Numbered from the stretch's first letter, positions 12,086-24,510 are shown. The stretch: 64,000 bases of DNA from Rhodeus uyekii (GCA_037043235.1 JAWRVZ010000004.1:62001-126000); one strand, 5' to 3'. Made by a program: numbers and translations. Notes: generated by a model not told the origin, from the sequence alone.

Positions 12086-15000
12086 CTCTGTCCTCCTACG
12101 CACACAGTGAAGAGCGGACAGAGAGTCATTATATGATCAGGTGAGTGCCAGAGGAAAAGCAAATTATGTGTTTGGATTTTCTCTATACACATCAAGATCT
12201 TCAGCATCATTTATCAATCATAGCAACTGTGTATAGGTACTATGAGAATACAATGAATAATCTGAACTCTTTATTCACTGGCAAGTTTTTTTTATTATTA
12301 ATAACTTTGTAATTTGAAATGATTAGTTCTGTATATACTAGGATAATCAATTTAGTAAGATTAATTTTAAAACATATAATCATGCTTCCTAACCTATACA
12401 CAAATTACAAAGTTTTCTTCAATGGCCTAAAAAAGAAGACAGAGGGCACCAACAGCTACTGAAGCTCTGGATTTATTTCCACAGTAACATTTCTATATTT
12501 GTGACATTTTTAGCCATTTATGATTGATAGCAAATATTATTACTTTTCTCAAACTCAAATTTTAATAAAACATACCAAATGTCATGTGATGCACTTAACA
12601 ATATGTTTTCACATGACTTATGTCTATAAATGGATGTAACCAAAGGTGGTTCTGGCCTTGCATGTATGAGAGGAGAAATAAAAAAATTGTGATCCAGTGA
12701 TTCACAAAAAGAAAAAGAAATTTACTTAACCATTAACAAACATTATTCTAAATCTCTGGAAGAGCAATTCTCATTTTAAATCTCCAATGGACTATCCAGT
12801 CCAGTCCTATATTAACTCCAGAAATCTGTCTGCAGAATTGCTTTAAATAAACTGTCCAGCAATATAAGCAAGATAAAGTGACCTCAATACACTCTTTGCA
12901 TGCACTTGTACATACAGAGTCTGATTTATCACATGCAAGTTCAAGGGTTAAAGGTTAATGAGGTAACATCGCCCACTGTCACAAGTCTTATCAATGACAA
13001 CTTGTGTATAAAAGAGGGTTGTCGCTCATGTGTTGTTACTCAGTAACTTAAATTTTGTCAGTTAGCATCTGTAATTGGAGGCAGCCTACATTCCTTAACA
13101 TAGTCAGGAACGTCTGAAGGACAGTGTAAAACATTGGGTCAAGTATTTTTAGCCAATATTAGCATAGTAAAAGCTGAATCATGTATTACATCTAAATGAA
13201 TAGTTATACTGTTCTGCATAGTTTAAGTCAGACATAATAAATAATAATAAAAGAAATCATACAAGTCTGTAAACATTTTATGGAGCTCCTTAACAAACCA
13301 CTTGATTACAAATGACATATTTATAACAACACATATGTTCTAGATATAGATAATGAGGGGGGGATCTAAATTCAGATTTGAACCAATGTTAACAAAGATA
13401 AACTCAAAACATACAAGAAAAATAAGGTATACAAGAACCAGAACGGAGAACAAGTAAACACTAGGGAAGATAACTTACACCTAACAAAGAACAATGAAAC
13501 AAACTTCTGAGTTTAAAAGTTGAAATTATGAGTTCTACAAGGACATGAATCCTTTGAAGTCGAAATTACAGTAATTCCGATATGGCGTGAACGCACCTTA
13601 TTTATACAGGGAATAAAAGGAAAAAATAGGGAATACCTGGAGATGATCAAGGAATTACTCAACAAAGAGTTAATTAACAACTTAAGTGCAAAATTAAAAC
13701 AGGAAAACAAAGTCCAATACCATACATTAGATATGAAGATTCCTTATAAACGGCTAGGTTTCCATACAGGTATTTTATGCAAATTTTGGGAGTGTGTCCC
13801 ATAATTTGGGACCAAAGACTCAGACTGGATCTCACTTAGTTCACCACAGAGACAGAAGAGTCATGTCACCTTATTATTGTCGGGAATGAAGGATTCAAAT
13901 TAATTGTATGCTGTAAATATACATAACTAATGAACCTGCTTTATTGCAACATCCTCTGAAGCTTCAAGTAACTGCTTTATATTACCAATGTGAGTCTGGC
14001 TCAGTTACACTCAATGACCTACACCTGGGAGTCACTTCATGGCATGAAAAGCTGACGCATGACAAATATTCAGACTGTTCAAGTAATAAGATAGTCCTGA
14101 CCTAGCACACACTCCACAGACACTGCTCCTGTTTCAAATGAAACAGACTCCCACAAATCACATTCTGTACAAAGCAGAAAAGCTAATTTATCTACACATC
14201 ATTTAGAGAAACAGACAACACATTCACTATCTGATGAGAATGGCTAATGGTATGAATTCTTAAGGTTACATGTTTAGAGCACAAGTTTGTGAAAGATGAA
14301 ATGAACACTAGAAAACATCAACACTTTGACTAATCTTTAGCTGCAGGATTGTTAAAAAAAAGGCATGGACTGCATCCATATAAAAGTGAGATGGATTTAG
14401 GCTGTCAATATGTTGTGGACTTAGAGTAACTTCATCCTAACTAGTTTAGTTACTCTTTTCTACAATTAGCATGTATGGACCAATCCTACATTTGTAAGGA
14501 ATGGGGTCGAACCTTTTCATGTTCACTCTGTTTCATGTTTCCCTAAGCAAGTAAATTGGGATAAAACTGGTGGGATTAAAAATGGTAGAACTGCATAATT
14601 ATTTCACACTGAACTGAACTAAAAAAAGGTAGAATCACTGCGCTCAACAGTTTTTTTGGGCGCAAAGATCAGTGAAAATTGCAATTCTTTCAAATGAAAA
14701 ACAAAAGATTTAATGACTTAAGTACTTTTTCTTTTATTCTGCAACAAAGCACATATAGATTAATCAAACGTTTCAACAATTAGCCTCCTTCAGTGAGTCA
14801 CACAATATTACTTTCCCCAGGAATCTTTAAAAGAGTGCAAGTTCAATAATCACCAATAATTGGATACTCATTACAGGTGCTTCTCATTACATCAAGCATT
14901 TATAGACTCAATCACCACTTCACTATCAAATGACTCCAAACAACCAAGTCAAATCCCAAAATTATCACCCAAAAAGGATTTACAAAACCAATCTAGATAC

Positions 15001-15696
15001 ATCTATACACTAACATACAACCACAGAAATATTTGTATATTTCAATATGAAGTTAATATGATTCAATATGTTAGTATGTATATTTCCATCAATTCAAATA
15101 AAAAATGGTTGTGGAAATGTCTAGAAGTCACCTCTCTTAATCTCTGATTTATGTTCACTAATACCCATTTTTAATGGATGACTAGTTTTTCCCCATGTAC
15201 ACTGAACTGACATACTGATTGCTATGGAAACATTAAGTTTTGGTTCTATTCTGCATACAATAATAAAACATTATTTGTAAACAGTATTGTATATATGGCA
15301 TAGTATATACATACACACACAGATGTGTGTATATAGTATATTCAGTTGTATCAGTTCCTTCCATCACATTTCAAATTACATGTGAACAAGTCAGCGAGTT
15401 TGTGGACTACAGTTCTCATCGAGTTGAGAAGTGATGTTGCTGCGCCATTTGTTGGGCTATTAATGAGGGAGTCAGGGAGGAAATGGATGCCATTAATCTA
15501 GTGTTCCATTACAAATATGTGATAAACAAAAACATTTAGACCTACCCAAGGGAAAGAGGAAATCAAAAATGAATTCGACTCAACATCTAGCAACAGGACA
15601 ACATTTCTGTCAAGTCAAATCTTATTCCGGAGCCACCACGGTTATAATGCGTGTGCCTATTGATAACTAAACCATAAATTGGACCACTTCTCTTCT
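12084..15696. other. Non-coding stretch, mast3 intron
   Basis: No gene seen. The sequence is AT-rich with short open frames only. No repeat family was recognised with confidence in this interval. Confidence 0.45.
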
Positions 15697-16556
15697 CCAT
15701 GTACACCACATCACTGGGTCCCATTATACGGGCACACGGATTCTCCTATCACTGCTACGCTTATGACACACAGCTCTATCTATCATTTCCACCAGATGAT
15801 CCTACACAAATCACAAGCTGCCGAGTAGACATCTCTGCATGGATGAAAGAGCATCATCTTCAGCTCAACTCGGCAAAGACGGAGCTTCACGTCTTTCCTG
15901 CCAATCCGACTTCACCGTCCAGATCGAATCCTCAACGATCACCCCATCAAGGTCTGCCAGAAATCTTGGAGTAATCTTTGAGGACCAGCTGACCTTTAAA
16001 GATCACACCGCAAAGACGGCTCGATCATGCAGGTTTGCCATTCCTAATGGAGCAAGCAACACAACTTCTGGGACAGGCCGTGGTCATTTCCAGGCATGAT
16101 TATTGCAACGCTATTCTGGCTGGACTTTCTTCTAGTGCGTTCAAACCCCTGCAACCGATCCAGAATGCCGCAGCTCGTCTGGTCTTCAACGAACCCAAAA
16201 GGGCCCACGTCACTCCACTCTTCCTCTCTCTCCATTTTTCTCCCACTTGCAGCTCGCATCAAATTCAAAGCATTGACACTTGCTTACAGAACCAACACAT
16301 GCTCAGCACCCTCACACTTCCACTCGCCACTACAAATCTACACACCTACTAGAAACCTTCGATCAGTCAATGAGCGACGACTCGTGATATCTTTACAGAG
16401 AGGCAAAAAAATCACTCTCAAGAACATTTTCGTTCACCATTCCTTGCTGGAGGAACGATCTCTCTGCCCTCATCTGGAATGCAGAATTGCTTTCTGTATT
16501 CCTCAAATTATAAGTCAGTTTGGATAAAAGCATCTGCTAAATGAATAAATGTAAAT
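15697..16556 (+). mobile_element. 5'-truncated L2 (CR1-clade) LINE, dead reverse transcriptase
   Basis: Read across several frames, the plus strand gives the C-terminal part of an L2-type reverse transcriptase: [17 protein letters not shown], then [76 protein letters not shown] and KRAHVTPLF. The frame changes at least three times. The catalytic box, normally YADD, reads YAYD (15756-15767), so the first metal-binding aspartate is lost. The 3' end carries the short L2 tail TTTGGATAAAAGC followed by an ATGAATAAATG run. The 5' end is missing, as expected for target-primed reverse transcription. It lies inside the long mast3 intron. Confidence 0.9.
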
Positions 16557-17209
16557 TAATTATAAAAACATAGACATGAACTCTTCATTAGCATTTAAGA
16601 CATTAAGACAGATATAAGACAAATGGCATTACAAAGAGGTCATCTGTTGCATTCATAAGCAAAAAAGTGAATGTAATCTTCAGCTGTAGGTAAAATGCAC
16701 GATGGAAAGTGAAAACAGGTGTTCTTAAATCTATACAATTAGTTGACTGAATTGCACATTTTGAATTCACAGTCCACTGAAGGTCAAAGATATTCAAACA
16801 AAACCAGATGTCATCCCTTAAGTGGTCTCATAGTGATGAGGGGCCTGTTGATGGTAGGTTCTGATAAGAGTTGATCAGACTGCAGCAAAGGGTGTTATCA
16901 AGGGCTAAAAAGAGAGGGCTGTGTCACAAAGTATCTGTGGAGAGCATGCACAGGCTGCTTCCAAGAAATAGCATCGTCAGGGGCAACTTTATAAGGAGTG
17001 CTGAGCAAGCACATATACAGCACTCAATTGACATATTGCTTTTGATAAACTGAGATTGGATGAAAAGGTTTGTCAGTAAGATGACTTTTTTTATAGGGGT
17101 TTTTATAGGGGTAAAAAACTTAATAGAAATTAATACTTTTTTCAGCAAGCATATGTTAAGCTGTGGATGTATTAAATTGCATTTAAAAACATTAAAGTTT
17201 GTAATATAT
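16557..17209. other. Non-coding stretch, mast3 intron
   Basis: Nothing recognised; AT-rich with short open frames only. Confidence 0.4.
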
Positions 17210-17545
17210 TTTTTTATATTACAAAAACTATATTTCAAATAAATGCTTTTCTTTCAATCTTTCTTTTCATCAAAGGACCCAGAAAAAAAATCATTGATAA
17301 TAATAAGAACATTGATAATAATAAGAAATGTTTTCATGCACAATATCAAAGAATGATTTTTGAACGGTCATGTGACACTGAAGACTGGAGTAATGCTGAA
17401 CTGCTGAAAGAAACCTTTCTTTTACATTGTAATATTTCATAATATTACAGTTTTTATGGTCTCTTGGGTTAAATAAATACAGCCTGGGTGAGCTTAAGAT
17501 AATTCTTTTAAAAACGCTGCAAATTTTGCACGGTAGCTGGACTGT
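17210..17545 (+). repeat. MITE-like dispersed repeat, partial copy
   Basis: Same block order as the copy at 7841-8346: TTTCAAATAAATGCT, CATCAAAG, GATAATAATAAGAA, CATGTGACACTGAAGACTGG, AATATTTCATAATATTAC, and CAGCC followed by a TGGGTGAGC block. The terminal inverted repeats are lost or too diverged to see. Confidence 0.65.
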
Positions 17546-18282
17546 TTAAAAATGCATATTGCACACTTGACCTTTAATAACCTCCTTCATGTGCACAACT
17601 CAGATGTTATTGAGCAGGGCTTCATCAAATAAATAAACAATCCTCTGCTATAGTTTCACAATGATATGAGAGAACATCAAGATAGTAGCTCCTGTGATAA
17701 GATTTTTTGTTAACCTTATTTCATCACCACTGAAAAGCTTGTCATTCAACTCAAAAGCTGTCAGTCAGCTTCCTCAAGTAAGCAGAAAAAGGAAGTGGTT
17801 TAATAAATGCCACAATGAAGAGTTAACATCTTGTTGGTAAAACAGAAGATACTGACAGAAAGGCTAGAGACTATATAAGACATACCGGTTTCAACAAGTT
17901 TATTTTTCATAAGGGATTCAAGTGAATTGTGAAGACACTTCTGGATTGTTTGTCAGTACACACTCTGTCAAACACCATCAATATCATCTTGTCTCAACAC
18001 ATACACAGCAATGAAGCTTTAGCCTAGTTTTGCATGACTATTTATAAAGAACACAACTCATTCTTATTCAACAACAAAAAAATGTCATAAGGGGTGAGAT
18101 TATCATTATCATGATTATCATGGGGTGAGAAAAAACATGAACTATTTCCCCACCAGATTAAAAATAAAGAAATAGAAAAAAGAAAACAAAAAGACAAAAA
18201 GTTGCCAGTCACCTCCAGCGATTTTGGGTCATTTTCACAAAAAGTTCATGACCCACAGAATAATTTATCAATTTTGTTTGAC
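17546..18282. other. Non-coding stretch, mast3 intron
   Basis: No gene or recognisable repeat. A small imperfect palindrome around ATTATCATTATCATGATTATCAT lies near 18100. Confidence 0.4.
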
Positions 18283-18430
18283 ATGCTATTTATTGCTGAT
18301 GATCACATCAGTTTTCATATGCATCTGCTTGCTCGTTGCCTGTGTTTTGATTTGGAGATACTGTACTCGTTCAGGAGATGTGAAATAGGACATGGTTGTA
18401 ACAGTGAAAAAAACGGAAAGCTGTAAAAAC
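18283..18430 (+). repeat. Dispersed repeat, first copy of a pair
   Basis: The stretch shares a core with 50325-50480: TGCCTGTGTTTTGAT, TGGAGATACTGTACTC, TCAGGAGATGTG, then AATAG, an ACAGTGAAAA block and a TAAAAACT block. The flanks do not align. I do not recognise the family. Confidence 0.55.
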
Positions 18431-18877
18431 TGGTTAATGGCAGAGAAGCATTTCTTTATAAATGTAAGCTCATCTAAACACACTAGCTCGCTACTATAGC
18501 TTCACAGTTTTTATAATAACGCTCTTTCAAACTATTCCAACTCAAACTTTCAGGGAAAATGTTTTTTTTGATGTTGTTTTTTTATTTTTATAAAGACCAA
18601 AAAAGTTGTCGGAAGCTTAGTGGTGGTGACGCTGAAGTCATGCAGCCACCGTGGAGTATTTTTTTTTACTTCTGATGATTATATTTAGAATTCATAGTTC
18701 ATTTGTGAAGATTATCATGATGAACAACCTGTAATGCGATGCGGAGAGATGAGGAGACACGGAGATCCGACTGAAATGACTTTATTTACTAAACGAGAAC
18801 ATAAACAGCACTCTCTTGGTGCAAAACTCTTGAGAACTAGGAATCACTTGGAACACAGAAAAGAGATACATCCACAC
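18431..18877. other. Left flank of the LTR retrotransposon
   Basis: No gene. The segment from about 18735 (ATGCGATGCGGAGAG, then GACTTTATTTACTAAACG) resembles an antisense LTR of an older element. Together with the similar-looking DNA at 25487-25660 it suggests the young retrotransposon landed inside an older repeat. The old repeat's family and ends are not established. Confidence 0.3.
18874..18877. repeat. Possible 4-bp target site duplication ACAC (left copy)
   Basis: ACAC precedes the left LTR, and ACAC at 25433-25436 follows the right LTR if the LTR is taken to end in AAG. The right flank is a CA microsatellite, so the match could be fortuitous. Confidence 0.45.
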
Positions 18878-19039
18878 TGTTACGTCCCTGAGGACGCAAG
18901 TGTTTATATTATTTAAATTGTGTGAAGTGTATACTGTTTTTCTGTGAATGTTGTGTTCTAGGTTCTTGCTCCGCCTACTGTGTCTCCCTAAAAGGCTGAT
19001 GAGTGCCACCTGACGCCTGTTGTACTTCATTGAGTGGAG

Positions 19040-19047
19040 CATAAAAG
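19040..19047 (+). promoter_or_regulatory. Candidate TATA box of the LTR promoter
   Basis: CATAAAAG about 160 bases into the LTR, the only TATA-like motif at a sensible place upstream of the poly(A) signal. The same motif is at 24748-24755 in the 3' LTR. Confidence 0.5.
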
Positions 19048-19572
19048 AACCCAGTAAAGACCAGCCCAGAGAGAGAGACTGAGGCTTTCCTCTGAAAGAG
19101 AGACGGCCATCTTCTGGTCCCAATGTGCATGTGTGGTCTGAGTATTGTAGTAGTGGAGCTACAATCTGAATTGTTTCAAGTGTTACGGGTGTATCATCTT
19201 TTTATCATCTTTAGCTCTAAGCTCTGTGTTTAACCTGTGTGGTACTAGTGTCAGAAACGCCTGAGTTATCATCTTTTTTTTGTTTGTTTATTTTTGTGAG
19301 TTCATTACTGTTGGTCAGTTATCCCTTTCTTTGAGATTTAAGTGGGAACTTTTTTGTAGGGAGGTGGATGCTTCATTTTCTTTTTAACCACATTTTCTCC
19401 TGGGTTTGGTTAGCGAGGGAGCTAGGTTATTGTTTGTCTTTTCTTTCCTTTTCTTTAAGTTTCGGTAGGTAAGTTAGCCTACAAAAATCCTAGAAAGAAC
19501 CCTGTTTTGTTTGTTGTGTTGGCCTCTCCCCTCCTGAAGACTTGGTTGTTTATGTTGTCCCACTATAATGTT

Positions 19573-19578
19573 AATAAA
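19573..19578 (+). terminator. AATAAA poly(A) signal in the 5' LTR
   Basis: AATAAA followed by a T-rich then GT-rich stretch (GTGGTTTCTGTGTG). With the TATA-like motif at 19040 it would define a long R region of about 500 bases. The functional copy for the genomic RNA would be 25280-25285. Confidence 0.6.
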
Positions 19579-19725
19579 CATTTATTTATTTCATTTTTGA
19601 AGTGGTTTCTGTGTGTTTGCCTTGGGGCCCGGAGACGGAAGTCTCTTCTCTCTCTCCAACAATTGGTTACGTTCCCTCTAAAAAAACAACTCCTAGACCT
19701 AAAAGTGGGAGGGGCGCGTAACAAG

Positions 19726-19743
19726 TGGGGGCTTGTCCGGGAT
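19726..19743 (+). promoter_or_regulatory. Primer binding site, tRNA-Pro type
   Basis: TGGGGGCTTGTCCGGGAT lies directly after the LTR. It differs at one position from the tRNA-Pro primer site known from gammaretroviruses, as I remember it (C to T at position 9). It would prime minus-strand DNA synthesis. Confidence 0.85.
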
Positions 19744-19845
19744 AGTTTTTTTAGAACGACTTTGGTGAGTACAACTTCTCTTTTCTCTCATAGTCTGCTT
19801 CTCGTTGTCTTCGCTCATTTGCTTTAAGTTACTGTAGTGACAGAA

Positions 19846-22800
19846 ATGGAGTTTGACTTGTTAGCATTCACTCTTTCTCCCACCATAGAGGTTTTCCAGA
19901 AATGCAGGAAGAAAGATCTTGTGTTGATTGCAGAGTTCTTTAACATAGGGATCGCTAAAGGGGAAAGAAAGCAAGTCATTAAGGATTTTTTGTTTGGAGA
20001 ACTGGTGCGCAGTGGTATTTTGCCAGATGTGGAAGGTGAAGAACAACCAGTTGTTGAATCACAGGCTTTGGCTGAGGAGGTTCCTTTTAGTATAAACGCT
20101 ATGGAAAGTACTAATTTTGATCCAGTATTAGCCATTCGTTTGAAAGAGTTAGACCTCAAGGCGAAAGAACAGGAGAATGAAAACTTGCGTTTAAAACTCA
20201 GAGTTGTACAGGCAGAAACAGACAGAGATGTTAAATTCCACACGTTAGCGAGGAGATCTGAGGAAATGAGCAGGAAACCTATTCCCGTTCCACGCTCAAG
20301 ACCTCCCTCACACTCTGGTTCCTCTACGTTCGATCACACACCTGTAACCCCGAATGCAGAGCGGTACACTCCAGAATTTGACGTTAGTAAATACATCAAA
20401 CTTGTTCCACCTTTTCGAGAGTCAGAGGTTGACGCATACTTTGTTGCTTTTGAACGCATAGCAGGGAAACTTAAATGGCCGAGTGATATGTGGGCGTTGT
20501 TGCTACAGTGTAGTTTGACTGGTAAGGCTCAAGAGATTTGCGCGTCATTACCAATTGAGAAGTCTTTAGATTACGAGGTTGTTAAAGCCGCCGTTCTCAG
20601 AGCATATGAACTTGTTCCAGAGGCATACCGTCAAAGGTTCAGAATGCATGCTAAGTCAACGAGACAGACTCATGTTGAGTTTGCAAGAGAGAAAAGAGCG
20701 TTGTTTGACAAGTGGTGTTTTTCTAGTAAGACTACTACCTTCGAGCAATTGCAAGAGTTACTTTTGTTGGAGGATTTTAAAAGCTGTCTTCCTGAGGGTG
20801 TCCTTGTTCATTTAAATGAACAGAAAGCCGCTTCATTATTCGATGCCGCTGTGTTAGCGGATGAATTCGTCTTAACGCACCAAAATGTATTTCCGTCCGT
20901 ACGACCGTTAAACTCTCCGCTTCCTAATAAACCTACAGGGGTTCGAGATTTGTCACGAGCACCGGTACGAATGTCCAAACAATACGGAAGCCGTAGCCGT
21001 AAAGATGGGCGTCCATGTTTTTACTGCCTAGAGGAGGGTCATCTGATTGCTGATTGTCAGGCATGGAAAAGGAAAAATGCTGAATCCAAAACTAAGAATG
21101 CAGCATTGATACAAACTCTGTCTGCTGTGAAAGATGAGTCTATACAACCTTTTCTCCTTTCTGGCACTGTATCCTTATCTGACACTGAGCATCAGTCGGT
21201 TGTCATTCTGCGAGATACTGGCTCAGCACAGTCCTTTATTCTTAAAGGGGTACTGCCCTTTTCGGAAAAGTCATACACTGGTGCTGACGTACTAATACGT
21301 GGTATTGAGATGGGGTGTGATAGTGTTCCTCTCCATCAAGTACACCTAAAATCTGACCTTGTGAGTGGAGTAGTTAGTCTTGGAGTGCGTGAGCAGTTAC
21401 CATTTGAAGGTGTGAGTCTTATTATGGGTAATGATTTGGCGGGTGGTCAAGTTTTTCCCAGACCTATCGTGGTGAACAATGGTAAAGCCGATAACTCCTC
21501 TAATCTTTCCTGTGAATTCTTGTCTGTATTTCCTGCGTGTGCAGTGACTCGAGCTCAATCAAAGAAATTTGAAGATGTTGTAGGACTTAACGACTCCTTC
21601 TTGCAAGTTTCTCCTGAATCTCTCAAATGTAAATTGCTGGTTGAGCCTGAATGTGGCGAAAGTGATGTCGAGAACTCAAAAGAAACCCTTGCTGTTCATA
21701 GAGATCAGTTGATCGCTGCACAAAAAACAGATCAGTCTCTCGCTCCATGTTTTGACGCAGCAATAGACCATGAACAAGTGCCTCACCATAGGATCGCCTA
21801 CTATTGTGATAACGGTGTGTTAATGAAAAAGTGGAAACCAGGGTTTGATGAGTTTGACTGTCATGAAGTTCGCCAAATAGTATTACCTGCTGTCTACCGT
21901 CCTCAAGTGTTGAAGCTGGCACATGACAATGTACTTGCTGGTCATTCTGGGGTAAACAAAACCTTTCACCGTATAACCAGATACTACTATTGGCCAGGAT
22001 GCAAATCCTCAATAGCCCAGTTCTGTCGAACTTGCGAGATATGCCAGAGATCGGGTAAACCAAACCAGAAGGTCCCTGTTGCTCCTCTCCATCCTGTGCC
22101 TGTGATGGATGAACCATTTGAGCGCTTGATTTTAGACTGTGTTGGACCGTTGCCTAAAACTAAAAGTGGCCATCAATATGTGTTAACTATAATGTGTACT
22201 GCTACCCGATTCCCTGAGGCTATTCCCTTGCGTTCTATTAAGTCTCCTGCTGTGATTAAGGCTCTTGTTAAGTTTTGTACCACATTTGGGTTACCCAAAG
22301 AGATACAGACAGATCAAGGTATTAACTTTACATCAAAAAAATTCACACAAACGTTAGCCACGTTAGGAGTGTCGCACCGTATGTCGAGCGCATACCATCC
22401 TGAATCTCAAGGTGCTCTTGAACGTTATCACCAGACTCTAAAGACCATGATACGTGCCTATTGTGTTGAAACGGGAAGAGAGTGGGATGAGGGGTTGCCT
22501 TTCCTTCTGTTTGCTACCCGTGAGTCAGTGCAGGAATCAACCGGGTTTAGTCCTGCCTCTCTTGTGTTTGGCCATACAGTTCGTGGCCCACTGAAAATGC
22601 TCAGCGAACAGCTGTTGTCTGTGACTCAATCCCCAGTGGCAGTGTCAGAGTATGTCAAATCTTTTCGAGAGCGTCTGCATAGTGCATGGGTTATTGCAAA
22701 GAAACATCTCAGTGCTACCCAGATAAAAATGAAAGCACGCTTTGACAAGAAAAGTATTGACCGTAAGTTCAAGCCTGGTGAGCTTGTTCTTGTTCTATTA

Positions 22801-24510
22801 CCCGTTCCAGGGTCAGTGTTTGCTGCAAAATTTTCAGGGCCCTACACAGTTGAACGACAACTTAGTGACACCAACTACGTAATTGCCACCCCAGATCGGA
22901 AGAGACAAAAACGTGTCTGCCATATAAATATGTTGAAGCGGTATTTGAAACGTGAAGATAAAACTACTCCCTGTGTTGCAGGTATGGCTCCAGTAACCTC
23001 TGTCTCCACTGTCAGTTACTGTCTTACAGAGGATGATTTAATAGACAAAGCTCCTACCAGTTCGGAGGGAAAGCTCAAGAATTCTATAAGTCTGCAAAAC
23101 CTGCCTAACAATCTTTCCTATTTGACAGACTGCCAGCGCCGAGACCTGTTACAGCTGGTAGACAAATATCCTTCACTATTTGCTGACGTGCCAGGTAGAA
23201 CATCAGTATTGACCCATGATATTGATGTGGGTAACTCGTCTCCGATCAAACAACATGCATATAGGGTGAACCCAAAGAAACGTGCAATCTTAAGGGAGGA
23301 GGTTGAGTATATGTTACGTCATGATCTTGCAGAGCCTAGTCAAAGCCCATGGAGTTCCCCTTGTATATTGGTACCCAAGCCTGATTCCTCATTTCGATTT
23401 TGCACTGACTTTCGTAAGGTTAATAAAGTCACTAAAGCGGATTCATTTCCGTTACCACGAATGGAGGATTGTGTGGACCGGGTGGGCTCGGCTAACTATG
23501 TCACCAAGTTAGACCTTCTTAAAGGCTATTGGCAAGTGCCTCTTACCCCTCGTGCTTCTGAGATTTCTGCGTTCGTCACCCCAGATCACTTTTTGCAATA
23601 TAAAGTTCTAGCGTTTGGGATGAGAAATGCACCCGCAACCTTCCAACGCCTAATGCAAACAGTGCTGGCAGGTGTCACAAACTGCGAAATTTATATAGAC
23701 GATGTGGTGGTCTATTCAAAAACCTGGCCAGAACATATGAAAGTAGTTGAGGATGTGTTCAGTAAATTAGCAGCAGCATCATTAACTCTGAATGTTGCAA
23801 AATGTGAGTTTGGAAAAGCAGTTGTCACTTATCTTGGAAAGCAGGTGGGCCAAGGGTGTGTGAAACCTGTGAGTGCCAAAGTAGAAGCTATTCTAAAGTT
23901 CTCTGCCCCAAGCAACAAACGTGAGTTGCGCAGATTTCTTGGTATGGCAGGCTACTATCGAGGGTTCTGCAGAAATTTCTCTGAAGTAGTTTCTCAACTT
24001 ACCGATTTATTAAGTAGTAAACGTAAATTTGTGTGGAATAGTGAGTGTTCACTGGCCTTTGATGCAGTAAAAGATCTGTTGTGTAATGCTCCTGTGCTCT
24101 CTGCTCCTAACTTTGATAAGTCATTCAAGCTGCAGGTGGATGCCAGTGCAACGGGGGCCGGAGCAGTGCTATTGCAAGAGGATGAATATGGTGTTGACCA
24201 TCCTGTCTCCTACTTTTCAAAAAAGTTTACCATCCATCAGAAGCGGTACAGTACCATCGAAAAGGAGGCTTTAGCCCTCTTACTGGCGCTTCAGCACTTT
24301 GATGTCTATGTAGGAGGTAGTACCACTCCTCTGCTGGTTTACACAGACCATAACCCCTTAACTTTCATTTCACAAATGGCAAATTCAAATCAACGCTTAA
24401 TGAGGTGGGCTTTAATGATACAAGAATACAATCTTGACATTCGTCATCTAAGAGGATCTGAAAACGTGATTGCCGATGCTCTGTCCAGGTCTGTTAGTCC
24501 TGAAAAATGA
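19846..24510 (+). CDS. Gag-Pol polyprotein, Gmr1 domain order (gag-PR-INT-RT-RH)
   Basis: I place the start at the ATG at 19846 (G at -3, G at +4), because an in-frame TAA stands at 19825-19827. This gives 1554 residues. Gag: a helical N-terminus, a charged coiled-coil-like stretch (about 95-135), a SCAN-like capsid segment (about 183-345), then a zinc knuckle CX2CX4HX4C at 391-404. Protease: DTG at 457-459. Integrase: zinc motif H693, H700, C730, C733; catalytic D764, D823 and E859 (exact D-35-E spacing); GPY motif at 998-1000. Reverse transcriptase: D1223 and YIDD at 1283-1286. RNase H: D1432, E1474, D1501, D1544. All catalytic residues are intact. Gag and Pol share one frame with no stop or frameshift, and there is no chromodomain or env. 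The product builds virus-like particles and copies and integrates the element. Confidence 0.97.
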   Translation: MEFDLLAFTLSPTIEVFQKCRKKDLVLIAEFFNIGIAKGERKQVIKDFLFGELVRSGILPDVEGEEQPVVESQALAEEVPFSINAMESTNFDPVLAIRLKELDLKAKEQENENLRLKLRVVQAETDRDVKFHTLARRSEEMSRKPIPVPRSRPPSHSGSSTFDHTPVTPNAERYTPEFDVSKYIKLVPPFRESEVDAYFVAFERIAGKLKWPSDMWALLLQCSLTGKAQEICASLPIEKSLDYEVVKAAVLRAYELVPEAYRQRFRMHAKSTRQTHVEFAREKRALFDKWCFSSKTTTFEQLQELLLLEDFKSCLPEGVLVHLNEQKAASLFDAAVLADEFVLTHQNVFPSVRPLNSPLPNKPTGVRDLSRAPVRMSKQYGSRSRKDGRPCFYCLEEGHLIADCQAWKRKNAESKTKNAALIQTLSAVKDESIQPFLLSGTVSLSDTEHQSVVILRDTGSAQSFILKGVLPFSEKSYTGADVLIRGIEMGCDSVPLHQVHLKSDLVSGVVSLGVREQLPFEGVSLIMGNDLAGGQVFPRPIVVNNGKADNSSNLSCEFLSVFPACAVTRAQSKKFEDVVGLNDSFLQVSPESLKCKLLVEPECGESDVENSKETLAVHRDQLIAAQKTDQSLAPCFDAAIDHEQVPHHRIAYYCDNGVLMKKWKPGFDEFDCHEVRQIVLPAVYRPQVLKLAHDNVLAGHSGVNKTFHRITRYYYWPGCKSSIAQFCRTCEICQRSGKPNQKVPVAPLHPVPVMDEPFERLILDCVGPLPKTKSGHQYVLTIMCTATRFPEAIPLRSIKSPAVIKALVKFCTTFGLPKEIQTDQGINFTSKKFTQTLATLGVSHRMSSAYHPESQGALERYHQTLKTMIRAYCVETGREWDEGLPFLLFATRESVQESTGFSPASLVFGHTVRGPLKMLSEQLLSVTQSPVAVSEYVKSFRERLHSAWVIAKKHLSATQIKMKARFDKKSIDRKFKPGELVLVLLPVPGSVFAAKFSGPYTVERQLSDTNYVIATPDRKRQKRVCHINMLKRYLKREDKTTPCVAGMAPVTSVSTVSYCLTEDDLIDKAPTSSEGKLKNSISLQNLPNNLSYLTDCQRRDLLQLVDKYPSLFADVPGRTSVLTHDIDVGNSSPIKQHAYRVNPKKRAILREEVEYMLRHDLAEPSQSPWSSPCILVPKPDSSFRFCTDFRKVNKVTKADSFPLPRMEDCVDRVGSANYVTKLDLLKGYWQVPLTPRASEISAFVTPDHFLQYKVLAFGMRNAPATFQRLMQTVLAGVTNCEIYIDDVVVYSKTWPEHMKVVEDVFSKLAAASLTLNVAKCEFGKAVVTYLGKQVGQGCVKPVSAKVEAILKFSAPSNKRELRRFLGMAGYYRGFCRNFSEVVSQLTDLLSSKRKFVWNSECSLAFDAVKDLLCNAPVLSAPNFDKSFKLQVDASATGAGAVLLQEDEYGVDHPVSYFSKKFTIHQKRYSTIEKEALALLLALQHFDVYVGGSTTPLLVYTDHNPLTFISQMANSNQRLMRWALMIQEYNLDIRHLRGSENVIADALSRSVSPEK

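Larger units (their letters stand above)
18878..19725 (+). repeat. 5' LTR
   Basis: It begins TGTTACGTCC. The inner end reads GGGCGCGTAACA followed by AG, after which the primer site starts, so TGTTACG and CGTAACA form a perfect 7-bp terminal inverted repeat. The LTR ends either at the CA (19723) or at the AG (19725). AG is also present at the end of the 3' LTR, which favours 19725. It pairs with 24586-25432. Confidence 0.95.
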